Positions 57,001-61,555 of a stretch of 64,000 nucleotides of DNA are shown here, one piece after another. The stretch's first letter is position 1, and each line of letters starts with the position of its first letter. The stretch is from Rugalucina vietnamica (Eukaryota; Mollusca; Bivalvia; Lucinida; Lucinidae): positions 59,075,226 to 59,139,225 of the forward strand of contig OZ024871.1 in assembly GCA_964017185.1 (NCBI GenBank), read 5' to 3'. The translations under genes were made by a program, and so were the position numbers. Under the pieces are notes generated by a model. That model did no database searches. It saw only the letters and a list, made by a program, of their open reading frames with translations, and was not told the DNA's origin.

Positions 57001-58874
57001 TATCACATCAGAAAAGCTAATTTAAACATTTTTCAAGGGTTAGACTCTAGGTCTCTTCCTATCAATGTTTCAATGTGTCAGTTTGGTCAGAATTCATATA
57101 TTTGTTCAGATGATATTGCCTCAGAAAAGCTAATTTCAACAATTTTAATGTGCTGGTGACCTTGAAAATTAGGTCAAGGTCACCCAAATTCACTAAACTC
57201 TAGGACTCTTCCCAAAAATGTTTATTGTGTAAGTTTGGTCTAAATCCATGCATTTGTTCAGAAGATATCGCATTAGAAATGCTTATTTCTCACTTTGCAT
57301 GGGCTCAGGTGACCTTAAAAATTAGGTCAAGGTCACCAAAATCTAATAAACTCTTGGTCTCCTCCTAATAATGTTTCTGTGTGAGTTTGGTCAGAATTCA
57401 TCCATTTGTTCAGAAGATACTGTATCAGAAAAGCTAATTTAAAACATTTTTAATGGGCTGGTGAGAAAAAGGTCAAGGTCACCCCTAATCTCCTCCCAAC
57501 AATCTTTTGGTGTAAGTTTGGTCTGAATCCATGCATTTGTTCAGAAGATATCACATCAGAATGGCTACTTTAAACATTTTTCTTGGGCTAGTTACCTTGA
57601 AAATTAGATCAAGGTCAACAAAATCTAATCATCTCTTTCCCCCCTGCCAACCATGTATCTGTGAAAGTTTGGTCAAAATCCACCCACTGGTTCAAAAGAT
57701 ACCGCAGCAAAAAGAAGCTACGCGGATGCTGACCTATACCGAAGAGATCCACACCAAGGTTGGGGAGACATTATTATTATAAATAAAATTTTTCCACAAG
57801 CTTTATAGGTTGCATGTGTACACATATTCAAGAACTCCCTATCATTTCACCCGACAAACCAGAGAACCAATGGTCCTGTAAACATTAAAGATTGCAACTC
57901 CTACACTTAGCGTTGTAATGTTGACACTAAAGGTTGTAACTGCAACACTTAGTTTTAAAGTGTTGACAATAACGGTTGCAGTTGCAACCCTTAGTGTAAA
58001 CATATTGACACTAACGGTTGCAACTGCTACGATTATTGTTGTTGACACTAATGGTTGCAACTGCAACGCTTCGTGTTAACGTGTTGACATTAACGGTTGC
58101 AACTGCAATGTTAAGTGAGATCTGCTGTATATACCAATAAACATGTTTGAACATTATGGAAAATAGCCCCAGTAAAGGGGCAGATGAAGCCCAGGGGCCA
58201 TTTTTTTATTTTTAATTTTTAATTTTTTTTTTTTTTTTTTTCAGAATAATCAATATCCTGTCCATTTGCAAATTTCCTGCAAATTTTTCCCTTCAAATGA
58301 CATTTTAACAGTTTTACACATTCAAATGCATAGGCGACCTAAAATAGGTCAAGGTCATCACATGATTTACATATATTACATTGTAGTACTTGAGTCATAG
58401 ATGCTTCATGCCAACTTTCCTTGAAATCGGTAAACTAATTCTGGATTAATGGGCATGGCAGCCATCTTGGTCATGTGACCTGGATTATTTATATACACTT
58501 TCGTTCCCCCTTCCAATAGAGGCTTCCTATAAAGTTTGGCTTTGATTGGCCAAGGGGTTTCAGAGGAGAAGATCTTTGAAAATGGTGGACGACAGATGAT
58601 GGACGGACGATGAACGATGATGAACGGACGACAGATGCCTGCTTATCCTATAAGCTCACCTGTGAGCCTTCGGCTCAGGTGAGCTTAAAACATGAGAATG
58701 TCCAAAATAATAGTTTAAGAGTCCTCAGGACCAGTGAATTAACTTACAGTATGGGGATCCACGAGGGGTTGGTGGATTTCTTCATATCTCAGGAAGACAT
58801 TACCACGACATGCAAACCACAGCATCCTTTCAAATGATGGCACCTTCTCTCGGGGGATAACACCAGCTATGAAC
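13867..58874 (-). CDS. ATP6V0A: V-type H+-ATPase V0 subunit a, partial gene (4 internal exons)
   Basis: Four minus-strand exons join with matching phases: 58874-58748 (127 nt), 52228-52146 (83 nt), 39878-39785 (94 nt) and 14079-13867 (213 nt). They give 172 residues of the cytosolic N-terminal domain of subunit a. This is the large V0 subunit that links the rotary motor to the membrane; its C-terminal membrane half forms the proton half-channels of vacuolar, endosomal and plasma-membrane V-ATPases. Family motifs in order are [56 protein letters not shown] and LIAECWAPV. All match the vertebrate ATP6V0A proteins as I remember them. Every intron has GT/AG ends; three donors are GTAAGT. Introns are 6519, 12267 and 25705 bp, filled with transposons. 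The N-terminal start and the membrane domain are not visible here. No exon was found in 58875-64000 or 1-13866. Which paralogue this is cannot be told. Confidence 0.95.
14080..14615. other. Intron sequence upstream of exon D, unassigned
   Basis: AT-rich DNA holding the acceptor and polypyrimidine region of exon D at its low end (minus strand). No repeat family or additional exon was recognised. Confidence 0.4.
14616..14803 (+). mobile_element. F1d: 3' terminal fragment
   Basis: The last about 190 bp of an F1 element: TTTATATACAGATTTGTTCC, the TTTGGCTTTGACTGG block, a GGACGGACGACG stretch and the hairpin at 14769-14802 (AGCTCACC with a mutated GGAGAGCT partner arm), then TAA. Everything 5' is missing. 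Confidence 0.8.
14805..15840. mobile_element. Fragment related to the 8 kb foldback element, with a MITE inside
   Basis: Segments around 15046-15177 and 15690-15830 match the central part of the foldback element at 17107-25081. Shared blocks are ATGGTTATAGAACATTGTCC, AGCTCTCTAGGTC and AGTAGCCAAGATACATGT (compare 21835-21915). The Tc1-like MITE at 15178-15670 interrupts it. Outer boundaries are unclear. Confidence 0.6.
15178..15670. mobile_element. Tc1/mariner-like MITE, TA target
   Basis: Terminal inverted repeats begin CAGAAGGTGGACAAAAGTAT and end with the complement TTTTGTCCACCTTCTG. Both ends are flanked by TA. Tc1-like transposons typically have CAGTGGTGGCCAAAAGTATT-like ends and duplicate TA. 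The element is 493 bp with no transposase frame. It interrupts a sequence whose uninterrupted relative lies at 21745-21910. Confidence 0.85.
15883..16215. repeat. 41-bp minisatellite, about 8 copies
   Basis: The TATATCACAAGTA marker recurs at 15924, 15965, 16006, 16047, 16088, 16129 and 16170, exactly 41 bp apart. The unit also contains CTGGACCCTGTCCTACCGTT. Because 41 is not a multiple of 3 and the unit has few stops, overlapping frames stay open across it; these are not evidence of a gene. Confidence 0.95.
16239..16525. repeat. Tandem duplication of an about 150-bp unit
   Basis: Two imperfect copies (about 16239-16374 and 16389-16525) share GATGGAACAATT, the CTAGAAGAAATTTGA block, an A-rich tract and GGTAA(A/G)CAGTTACACTGC. 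They differ by small indels. No function is evident. Confidence 0.8.
16526..16920. repeat. Intron sequence with a repeat shared with 36770-36870
   Basis: Part of this stretch (about 16748-16860, ATTTATTTGTTTG ... TAAGGTTAGG) resembles the reverse complement of about 36770-36870. The remainder is unassigned. Confidence 0.45.
18877..19012 (-). mobile_element. Short retroposon 3' tail
   Basis: On the minus strand the segment ends TTTAATAAACCATTACTTACT, tail-like with an AATAAA and an ACTT repeat. Copies of ATAGGG flank it (18870-18875 and 19013-19018), consistent with a target-site duplication. Only about 136 bp remain, too little to name the family. Confidence 0.45.
19019..20675. mobile_element. 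1.66 kb non-autonomous TIR element, ATAGGG duplication
   Basis: Perfect 15-bp ends CACACTCTGCATGCC and GGCATGCAGAGTGTG are followed inward by a longer imperfect inverted repeat (CAACGCCGGAGTGA, GCCTGAGGAA and complements). ATAGGG flanks both sides (19013-19018 and 20676-20681). A second inner inverted pair with CGCCGGAG motifs lies near 19450 and 20215. No transposase frame exists. Superfamily unknown. Confidence 0.8.
21987..23507 (+). mobile_element. F1e: HINE-like element, full ends
   Basis: It begins CCAGAGGACCAATGGTCCTG with subterminal GCTCACCTGAG and contains three core units. A GACGGACGCCGG simple repeat follows at 23412-23455. The hairpin at 23473-23505 has perfect AGCTCACC/GGTGAGCT arms, then TAA. 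It interrupts the right arm of the foldback element at an A-rich point. The opposite arm (about 21160-21190) shows the unfilled sequence and no target duplication is evident. One core unit carries GTCACGTGAC at 22841-22850 instead of the usual GTCATGTGAC. Confidence 0.9.
25340..27140 (+). mobile_element. F5: HINE-like element, full ends
   Basis: The 5' end is like F4 (ACTAGAAA, then a CTGCAAGC/GCTTTCAG hairpin), followed by the subterminal repeat TATACCCCCCGCAAAAC (25355-25371). About seven tandem core units of about 180 bp follow (TGTAAATTTGTCAAAAATTA, GGAGGAGTTGATTTCACAAA). Then come ACGGAATCACGGAGTCACGG simple repeats at 27046-27090. The 3' hairpin ends GTTTTGCGGGGGGTATA (27123-27139), the exact complement of the 5' subterminal repeat, with its TTTTGC arm opposite CTAAAAC around TTCG. 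Non-coding. Confidence 0.88.
27141..27464. other. Unassigned spacer
   Basis: AT-rich sequence between F5 and the G-rich array. No repeats or coding signal were recognised. Confidence 0.4.
27823..28317. mobile_element. Mariner-like MITE, TA target
   Basis: The ends are CAGTCCAACCTGTCTTAAGC and its complement, flanked by TA at 27821-27822 and 28318-28319. Further GCTTGCTTAAGACAGG copies lie inside as direct and inverted repeats. It interrupts one unit of the G-rich array. Neighbouring units read CTTATTACACTGTTTC without it, an exact empty site with a single TA. It is 495 bp and non-coding. Confidence 0.92.
33083..33140. repeat. Two perfect C/G palindromes at the array end
   Basis: A 22-bp perfect palindrome at 33083-33104 (half site GCTTACCCCCC) and a 26-bp one at 33115-33140 (half site CAGCTTACCCCCC) flank an AACCGCGGT core. 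They are part of the right inverted repeat of the G-rich array and are present only once in the left repeat. Confidence 0.9.
33185..33613 (-). other. Open frame of unknown meaning
   Basis: A 142-codon open frame runs on the minus strand just outside the right end of the G-rich array. It has no recognised domain. The sequence is rich in His, Lys and Ser, with stretches such as [20 protein letters not shown]. Splice sites and codon bias could not be judged. It may be a degraded element or a chance frame. Confidence 0.2.
33614..33944. other. Unassigned spacer
   Basis: AT-rich, no recognised repeat. A short acidic reading stretch near 33885-33930 (ENDEEDEL) is too short to call. Confidence 0.35.
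33945..35959 (+). mobile_element. F1f: F1 element interrupted by F4a
   Basis: F1 core units run from 33945 (AAGTTGACCTTGCAGTAAAA) to about 34598. After F4a they resume at about 35786 (TAAACTTTCATTCCCCCTTC) and run to the hairpin at 35924-35957, ending TAA. The 5' palindrome is absent. The join across the insertion reproduces the usual F1 sequence CATTTATATAAACTTTC with no target duplication longer than 2 bp. Confidence 0.85.
34599..35785 (+). mobile_element. F4a: HINE-like element, full ends
   Basis: The 5' end is ACTAGAAAAAGTGCCTTGAG; GTGCCT and AGGCAC pair around TGAG (34609-34624). The subterminal repeat TATACCCCCGGC follows at 34625-34636. The core has four module units (TTTTGACCTCTAGCCCCACC), preceded by a TCTAGGAC/GTCCTAGA hairpin near 34870-34918. 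A (CTAA)n/(ACGAACGG)n stretch lies at about 35660-35740. The 3' hairpin ends GCCGGGGGTATA (35772-35783), the exact complement of the 5' subterminal repeat. Non-coding. Confidence 0.88.
35960..36907. other. Intron sequence, mostly unassigned
   Basis: No open frame of interest. About 36770-36870 matches the reverse complement of about 16748-16860 in part, so an unnamed repeat is present. Otherwise nothing was recognised. Confidence 0.4.
36908..38271 (+). mobile_element. F4b: HINE-like element, full ends
   Basis: It has the same 5' hairpin (GTGCCTTGAGAGGCAC) and TATACCCCCGGC subterminal repeat as F4a. A CAATCTAGGAC/GTCCTAGATTG hairpin lies at about 37167-37219. Several GACCTCTAGCCCCACC module units follow, then an (ACGAAC)n stretch at 38167-38220. 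The 3' hairpin ends GCCGGGGGTATAA. The hairpin loop TCGGCATAAATGCC is identical to F4a. Non-coding. Confidence 0.88.
38438..38679 (+). mobile_element. tRNA-derived SINE
   Basis: A tRNA-like head carries an A box (AGGCCTAGTGG, 38452-38462) and an exact B box (GGTTCGATCCC, 38495-38505). The body reads AAGACACATTTACTCC and TGACTGGGACGTTAAACCTC, followed by an AAAT-rich tail. AATAAATTTAAATA flanks both sides (38424-38437 and 38680-38693), a 14-bp target duplication as expected for LINE-mobilised SINEs. It lacks a proper acceptor stem partner, so it is not a working tRNA gene. Confidence 0.88.
38694..39089. other. Unassigned spacer
   Basis: AT-rich, with short degenerate repeats of the kind CCCACTTAGTC / AACTTAGTCGCC near 38990-39085. 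No gene or known element was seen. Confidence 0.4.
39090..39515 (-). mobile_element. F2d: reversed F2 5' fragment
   Basis: The reverse complement reads the F2 5' end (ATAAGAGCTGTCTCAGGACA, GCTCGACTGC), the CATCTTTTTGCCTTGATGCA head, and about three core units with AAGGCAAAATCACTGAACC. One unit carries AGGTCA-GTG-TGACCT. The core-2 module and 3' hairpin are missing. It is one of only two minus-strand fragments of these families. Confidence 0.85.
39516..39784. other. Intron with long T tracts near exon C
   Basis: It contains an about 32-nt T run near 39571-39602 and a second T-rich run near 39640. The exon C donor lies at its high end (39784-39779, minus strand). No further feature was seen. 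Confidence 0.6.
39785..39878 (-). CDS. ATP6V0A: V-ATPase subunit a, exon C
   Basis: The acceptor is TTTATTTCAG and the donor GTAAGT. One nucleotide completes Gly, then 31 codons read [19 protein letters not shown] followed by [12 protein letters not shown]. This corresponds to the family block GF(R/K)A(T/S)LYPCPE..(Q/E)R.EM..GV.TR..DL. It ends in phase 0, matching exon D, which starts with Val of VLKQT. Poly-T tracts and transposon fragments crowd both sides. Confidence 0.95.
39879..40279. other. Intron upstream of exon C
   Basis: It holds the exon C acceptor side (minus strand) and a T run of about 29 nt near 39951-39979. No repeat family was recognised before the ACGT-rich element begins at 40280. 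Confidence 0.5.
40562..41726 (+). pseudogene. LINE ORF1: coiled region, SGNH esterase domain, Asn-rich tail
   Basis: Frame 40562-40819 encodes a charged, probably coiled N-terminal part; upstream codons are open to the truncation point. The frame then shifts into 40815-41726, where LGDSVTRVL supplies the block I Gly-Asp-Ser nucleophile motif. HAGTNN (about residue 56) resembles block III, and DNIHLN (about residue 145) is the block V Asp-x-x-His. The last about 90 residues are Asn-rich low complexity (repeated NNN and HNNN). Such esterase domains are found in ORF1 of CR1-type LINEs, where they are thought to aid RNP formation or membrane association. One frameshift near 40810 breaks the frame. 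Confidence 0.85.
41760..44592 (+). pseudogene. LINE ORF2: APE endonuclease and reverse transcriptase
   Basis: The N-terminus starts at ATG 41760 ([20 protein letters not shown]) and breaks near 41875. There a short deletion removes the usual GICET(F/W) segment with its catalytic Glu and shifts the frame. Endonuclease motifs then follow in 41875-43053: [24 protein letters not shown] and SDHYPV. An in-frame TGA at 43051-43053 separates this from 43063-44592. That part holds RT motifs in order: [41 protein letters not shown] (residues 146-154), [21 protein letters not shown]-type block, and FADDATL (231-237). The thumb region and C-terminus look complete. The FADD active site and GVPQGS block match the Jockey/CR1/L2 branch. 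Confidence 0.92.
44971..45016. repeat. (CAT)n microsatellite inside T1
   Basis: About 15 CAT/ATC triplets lie where the reference T1 copy has a shorter (GAT)n run at 6714-6737. The microsatellite is therefore an integral part of T1 and has expanded in this copy. Confidence 0.85.
45187..47328. mobile_element. 2.1 kb non-autonomous element with about 110-bp TIRs
   Basis: Near-perfect terminal inverted repeats of about 110 bp start CACGGGGGTGATTCAATTGA and end with the complement. They contain several GCTGTCGTCCGAG motifs. TTTAA flanks both sides (45182-45186 and 47329-47333). If the TIR is taken as ACACGGGGG, the duplication becomes TTA, as in PIF/Harbinger. The empty site is ATAACATTTAACATTTC (reverse complement of T1 near 6550). 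The inside is non-coding, with further GATACGGCTGTCG-type motifs. The near-identity of the TIRs suggests recent insertion. Confidence 0.88.
47515..48135. mobile_element. hAT-like non-autonomous element
   Basis: The ends are CAGGGTACCCACGC and GCGTGGGAACCCTG, with TATGGAC flanking both sides (7 bp; hAT normally makes 8). Internal TTCCAGGACTTTTCCAGG motifs recur in inverted orientation near both ends. The CAGGG start and short TIR are typical of hAT. 621 bp, no transposase frame. Confidence 0.8.
48332..49356 (+). repeat. R7 repeat, uninterrupted copy with 10-bp flanking duplication
   Basis: It begins TGTGGTGGTTCTTTTTG, ends GCTAAA, and is flanked by TTACTACATC on both sides (48322-48331 and 49357-49366). 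The first about 270 bp match the split copy at 16921-25140. A reversed fragment lies near 63103-63165. No terminal inverted repeat or coding region was recognised. The 10-bp duplication would suit a retroposon or a Mutator-type element. Unclassified. Confidence 0.7.
49577..49834. other. Unassigned intron spacer
   Basis: No repeat or coding signal was recognised between T1 and F1g. Confidence 0.4.
50930..51642. mobile_element. 713-bp TIR element, TTTAAC duplication
   Basis: The ends CTTTAACTTGCTG and the complement CTTTATCATGCTG match at 11 of 13 positions. TTTAAC flanks both sides (50924-50929 and 51643-51648). Other F1 units supply the empty site. Inside, GTGCCACTGAAGG and CAGTGGCACACG form a second inverted pair near the ends. 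A smaller MITE sits within it. Family unknown. Confidence 0.75.
51340..51528. mobile_element. 189-bp mariner-like MITE, TA target
   Basis: The ends are CACCTCAACCTCTTTTTAAC and the complement of TTATAAAGAGGTCCAGGTG, with TA on both sides. A second inverted pair, GTTGGGGTCC and related blocks, lies inward. It is nested inside the 713-bp element, which is itself inside F1g. Confidence 0.75.
52146..52228 (-). CDS. ATP6V0A: V-ATPase subunit a, exon B
   Basis: The exon lies between a TTAATAG acceptor and a GTAAGT donor. It encodes [20 protein letters not shown], then RVRKICE, plus two nucleotides of a Gly codon. The FFQG(D/E)QLKNRVKKICEG block is highly conserved in subunit a. The 2-nt overhang (GG) is completed by the first G of exon C. 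The exon lies about 85 bp from the 3' end of one F1 element and 73 bp from the 5' end of an F2 element, so transposons closely hem it in. Confidence 0.95.
52301..54148 (+). mobile_element. F2c: F2 element interrupted by F1h
   Basis: The F2 head (ATAAGAGCTTTTGCAGGACA, GCTCGACTGC) runs from 52301 to 52628. It stops at CAGTATGA and resumes after F1h at 53701 with AAATGTACCAATTGAGTGTC, the usual next F2 segment. It continues with core-1 units to about 54080. About 54085-54148 resembles the F6 unit. The F2 3' hairpin is absent: the next F2 copy starts at 54149. Confidence 0.83.
52629..53700 (+). mobile_element. F1h: short F1 element, full ends
   Basis: It begins CCAGAGGACCAATGGTCCTG with subterminal GATCACCTGAG and has two core units. 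A GACGGACTGACAACAGACGA stretch leads to the 3' hairpin at 53664-53698 (loop TTAACG), then TAA. It sits within F2c. Comparison with intact F2 units (GAAGTATGAAAATATACC) places the ends precisely and shows no target duplication. Confidence 0.9.
54149..56177 (+). mobile_element. F2b: HINE-like element, full ends
   Basis: The 5' hairpin is GCTGCCGCAGGACAGC (one mismatch in the stem) with subterminal GCTCGACTAC. About eight core-1 units follow, many with AGGTCA-NNN-TGACCT, then core-2 modules (CTCTAGCCCCACACCCCC and relatives). A GCGCACGCGCACGC stretch precedes the 3' hairpin ending GCAGTCGAGCTAA at 56165-56177. The order of parts equals F2a, but one core-2 unit is shortened by an internal deletion near 55940. 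Confidence 0.88.
56178..57780. repeat. F6: tandem array of about 130-150-bp units
   Basis: About eleven degenerate units carry TCTGTGTAAGTTTGGTCAGA, AGAAGATATCGCATCAGAAA, GCTAATTTCAACATTTTTAA and TGACCTTGAAAATTAGGTCA. The last ends in AAGGTCACC. The TGACCTTGA / TCAAGGTCA pair lies on opposite strands in each complete unit. The array abuts the F2b 3' end. No 5' palindrome or 3' hairpin of its own was found. It may be the core of a sixth family that has lost its termini. Confidence 0.75.
57859..58687 (+). mobile_element. F1i: F1 element with a minisatellite near its 5' end
   Basis: The 5' palindrome (CCAGAGAACCAATGGTCCTG) and TAAAC are followed not by GCTCACC but by a GTTGCAACTGCAAC-type tandem array (about 57890-58112). 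The normal TGAGATCTGCTGTATATACC then resumes. A single core unit, a GGACGACAGATGATGGACGG stretch and the hairpin at 58653-58685 complete it. The element ends about 60 bp from exon A. Confidence 0.85.
57890..58112. repeat. Minisatellite of GTTGCAACTGCAAC-type units
   Basis: Five to six degenerate units of about 45 bp each contain GTTGACACTAACGGTTGCAA and CTGCAAC. The units are internally palindromic (GTTGCAACTGCAAC). The array occupies exactly the place of the missing GCTCACC half of the F1 subterminal repeat. Its open minus frame is a product of the repeat. Confidence 0.85.
58748..58874 (-). CDS. ATP6V0A: V-ATPase subunit a, exon A
   Basis: The exon starts after a TTTCACAG acceptor and ends at ACT before donor GTAAGT. 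It carries one nucleotide completing the previous codon and then 42 codons. The diagnostic stretch is [14 protein letters not shown] followed by [15 protein letters not shown]. The family normally has [15 protein letters not shown] and then an acidic E.P..DP motif. It ends in phase 0, which fits exon B starting with the codon for Gly in GDAIHKG. Confidence 0.95.
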
Positions 58875-59701
58875 CTGTGAAACAGTTTAAAAGCCTCTTT
58901 TTATGATTTTTAGGGCCTAGAGAATGCATAAATGTCTATTTTACATACAATCCTGTATTTAGGCCCCTACAAAATCGTAAGAGTAATTAAACTTTGTAGA
59001 CAAAGACATTAAAACTACAGTCGAAGTTTGATAATTGGAAATGCAAGGGACCGCATAAAATCTTTCGAATGATCGAATGAAATTGGATATGTTCTGTCAA
59101 TTTCATTCAGACAATTGTATGGCCAGAACTTGCAGCTTAAATTTGGCATTTTGGCGTATATATGAACCTCAACGTGACAAAATATACCTTCGGACTGTAG
59201 AAAGCAGCAAAAGGCAGAAAAATGATGTTATATACGTTTTAGAAATAACACTGTATTTGTAATCTTTGAACACTGGGCTACCTAATGAATGAGTTTTAAA
59301 ACATATTATTGTTCAATATTATGAGTTATCTGCCCTTGTTTTAGCCTATAATATACATAATTTTCCTATATCTATCGTTAAACGGTAACCATAGAAACAG
59401 CATCATCATAAAAATAGACAAAATAATTACGACAGATTGCCTGTAATGATGGTATACTTTTATCTTAACAATAAGTTCTGACCAGTGCTTAAACAGTTTT
59501 AAGCAAATGCATCAAGTTTTGTACGCTCTACTTAGTACTAACATGCAGAAATGCATTACGCAACTTTGACATCATTTTTCAGGACAATGACGTCTGTAGA
59601 GTTCATATACGGTAGTAAATTGGTCATAACTCACAGCATTTTTTAATTAATTGATTTACAAACCCGCCGACTGTAATTTCTCCGAAAACAGAAAAAAAAT
59701 A
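58875..59701. other. Intron upstream of exon A, unassigned
   Basis: It holds the exon A acceptor side (minus strand). At 59018 the motif CAGTCGAAGTTTGATAATTG, preceded by TA, resembles a mariner-type MITE end. A partner end was not found. Otherwise nothing was recognised. Confidence 0.4.
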
Positions 59702-60651
59702 AATAAGAGCTGTCGCAGGACAGCGTAGCTCGCCTGACTTGTGCTTTGCCACTAAATCTATTAAATCTATGACCAAAGACATTGACCTCAATGTCACTCA
59801 GGTGGGTCGTGATGGTACAGCATAAAACTTCAGACCAATATCTATCAACATGCTAAGTTCAACTTGATCCATCTACATATTTGATATAGACTTATAACCT
59901 AAAATCTAAGTCTGTGACCTTGACCACAGGTGAGTCAAGATGCTACAGCATAATAAAAGAATAATATCTACCAACATGCAAAGTATCAACTAGATCCATC
60001 CATCTGTTCCAGCAATATACAGTTCAAAACACTTTAAGCAAAAACTTTAACATAAAATTTCAAAGTCTGTGACCTTGAACTCAAGGTCACCCAGGTGGGT
60101 CATGATGGTACAGCATAAAACTTCAGACCAATATCTACCAACATGCAAAGTATCAACTTGATCCATCTACATATCCAAGAGATATAGACTTATAAAAACT
60201 TTAACCAAAAACTCTAACAGAAAATTTCTAAGTCCGTAACCTTGACCTCAAGGTCACTCAGGTGGGTCATGATGGTACAGAATAAAACGTCAGACCAATA
60301 TCTACCAACATGCAAAGTATCAACCTGATCCATCAACAACTTCAAGAGATATAGACTTATAAAAACTTTAACCAAAAACTTTAACAAAAAATTTCTAAGT
60401 CCGTGACCTTGACCTCAAGGTCACCCAGGTGGGTCATGATGGTACAGCATAAAACTTCAGACCAATATCTACCAACATGCAAAGTATCAACCTGATCCAT
60501 CCACAACTTCAAGAGATATAAACTCATAAAATCTTTAACCAAAAACTTTAACATTTTGAGCAACGCCGACGCCGATGCTAATGCTAACGCCGATGCCGAC
60601 GCCGGGGTGACTGCAATAGCTCTTCCTGTACTTTCGTACAGGCGAGCTAAA
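59702..60651 (+). mobile_element. F3b: HINE-like element, full ends
   Basis: The 5' end is ATAAGAGCTGTCGCAGGACA (same hairpin as F2), followed by subterminal GCTCGCCTGAC. Five core units of about 165 bp follow (GACCAATATCTACCAACATG, CAGGTGGGTCATGATGGTAC). Several carry TGACCTTGACCTCAAGGTCA, an inverted pair of TCAAGGTCA. A (GCCGAC/GATGCTAAC)n stretch lies at 60563-60603. The 3' hairpin TGTACTTTCGTACA leads to CAGGCGAGCTAA, whose CAGGCGAGC is the complement of the 5' subterminal repeat. Confidence 0.88.
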
Positions 60652-61411
60652 AAGGTTTTCACCCTTTTTTATTTTTTTTTCTCCGCCGACCCTTTAAATA
60701 ATTTGTTTCGTTAAAAAAAATCGTTTCGTTGAAAACAAAATCCATAAAATCGAGTCACCCATTTTTCCAATACTAGTTTCCCTCATCCATACAATTAACA
60801 CTAACGAACGGAAATCCATCTTCTTACCTACTTATGAATATTAATGAGCTGTGCGCAGACAGTTGCGCATAAACAACAATGAACTGAAATGGCGTCGATG
60901 GAAATCGGGACCGATTTCTTTGCGGAATCTTGTCAGATTTGCGTTATTTTTGCATTAGAAATGCATTTTCAGCACTTTTTTTCCGCTGGTAAATGGGAAA
61001 TAGGGTGCATTTAAATCCTAAATATGACATGATAACGGTATGTATGATGAATTTTTACGCTAGAAATCGGCACAACGAAGACTTTTGAAACCGAAAGTAG
61101 ATTTGTTTACTTCATTTGTTGAAATTATCCAGTCTTTTTGTGGCTCAAAAATTAACAAAACATGGAAAAATTGAGAAAAAAAAAGTCAATGGTATGCGAT
61201 ATCGATTTCATCGTATTTCTCAACATGCTAACGGCTAAGCATGTGTCAAGTTAAAAGAAGCAAACCATGATGATAACAACAACCAAACTTCATCCCCACC
61301 ACCCATCTTTAAGGTCAGGAGATCTTATGATTCTTATCCCCCAGAAAGGTAATATGCAATTCAAAGTTAAGCTTAAATCATCTACTCTTGTGACAAGTTA
61401 TGGTTGCAAGA
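60652..61411. other. Unassigned intron stretch
   Basis: AT-rich sequence with no recognised repeat, terminal inverted repeat or exon. A short ATGGCGTCGATGGAAATCGG segment near 60890 gives only a brief open frame. Confidence 0.4.
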
Positions 61412-61555
61412 TTAAAGGGGGTGTGGTGGCTCAATGGGGAATAATTGAACTCTGACCTTGAACCCCACTTCTGTGTATTGTGCCTTGGTCAAGACACATT
61501 TAATACTGCCCATACTGGTAAAATACCCTAGAAGGTTCCAGCCTGACATACAAAA
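61412..61555 (+). mobile_element. Probable tRNA-derived SINE fragment
   Basis: GGGGGTGTGGTGGCTCAATG resembles a tRNA 5' half with an A box (TGGCTCAATGGG). It is followed by a weak B-box-like CTTGAACCCC. The body shares AAGACACATTTA with the SINE at 38438. The tail is cut by F1j at 61556. Confidence 0.4.

Noticed and set aside
57842-58066. Minus-strand protein rich in Val, Thr and Asn
   Set aside because: It is the translation of the palindromic minisatellite in F1i.
61260-61400. Further V-ATPase exon upstream of exon A
   Set aside because: The minus-strand translation shows no family motif and no suitable acceptor/donor pair in the required phase.
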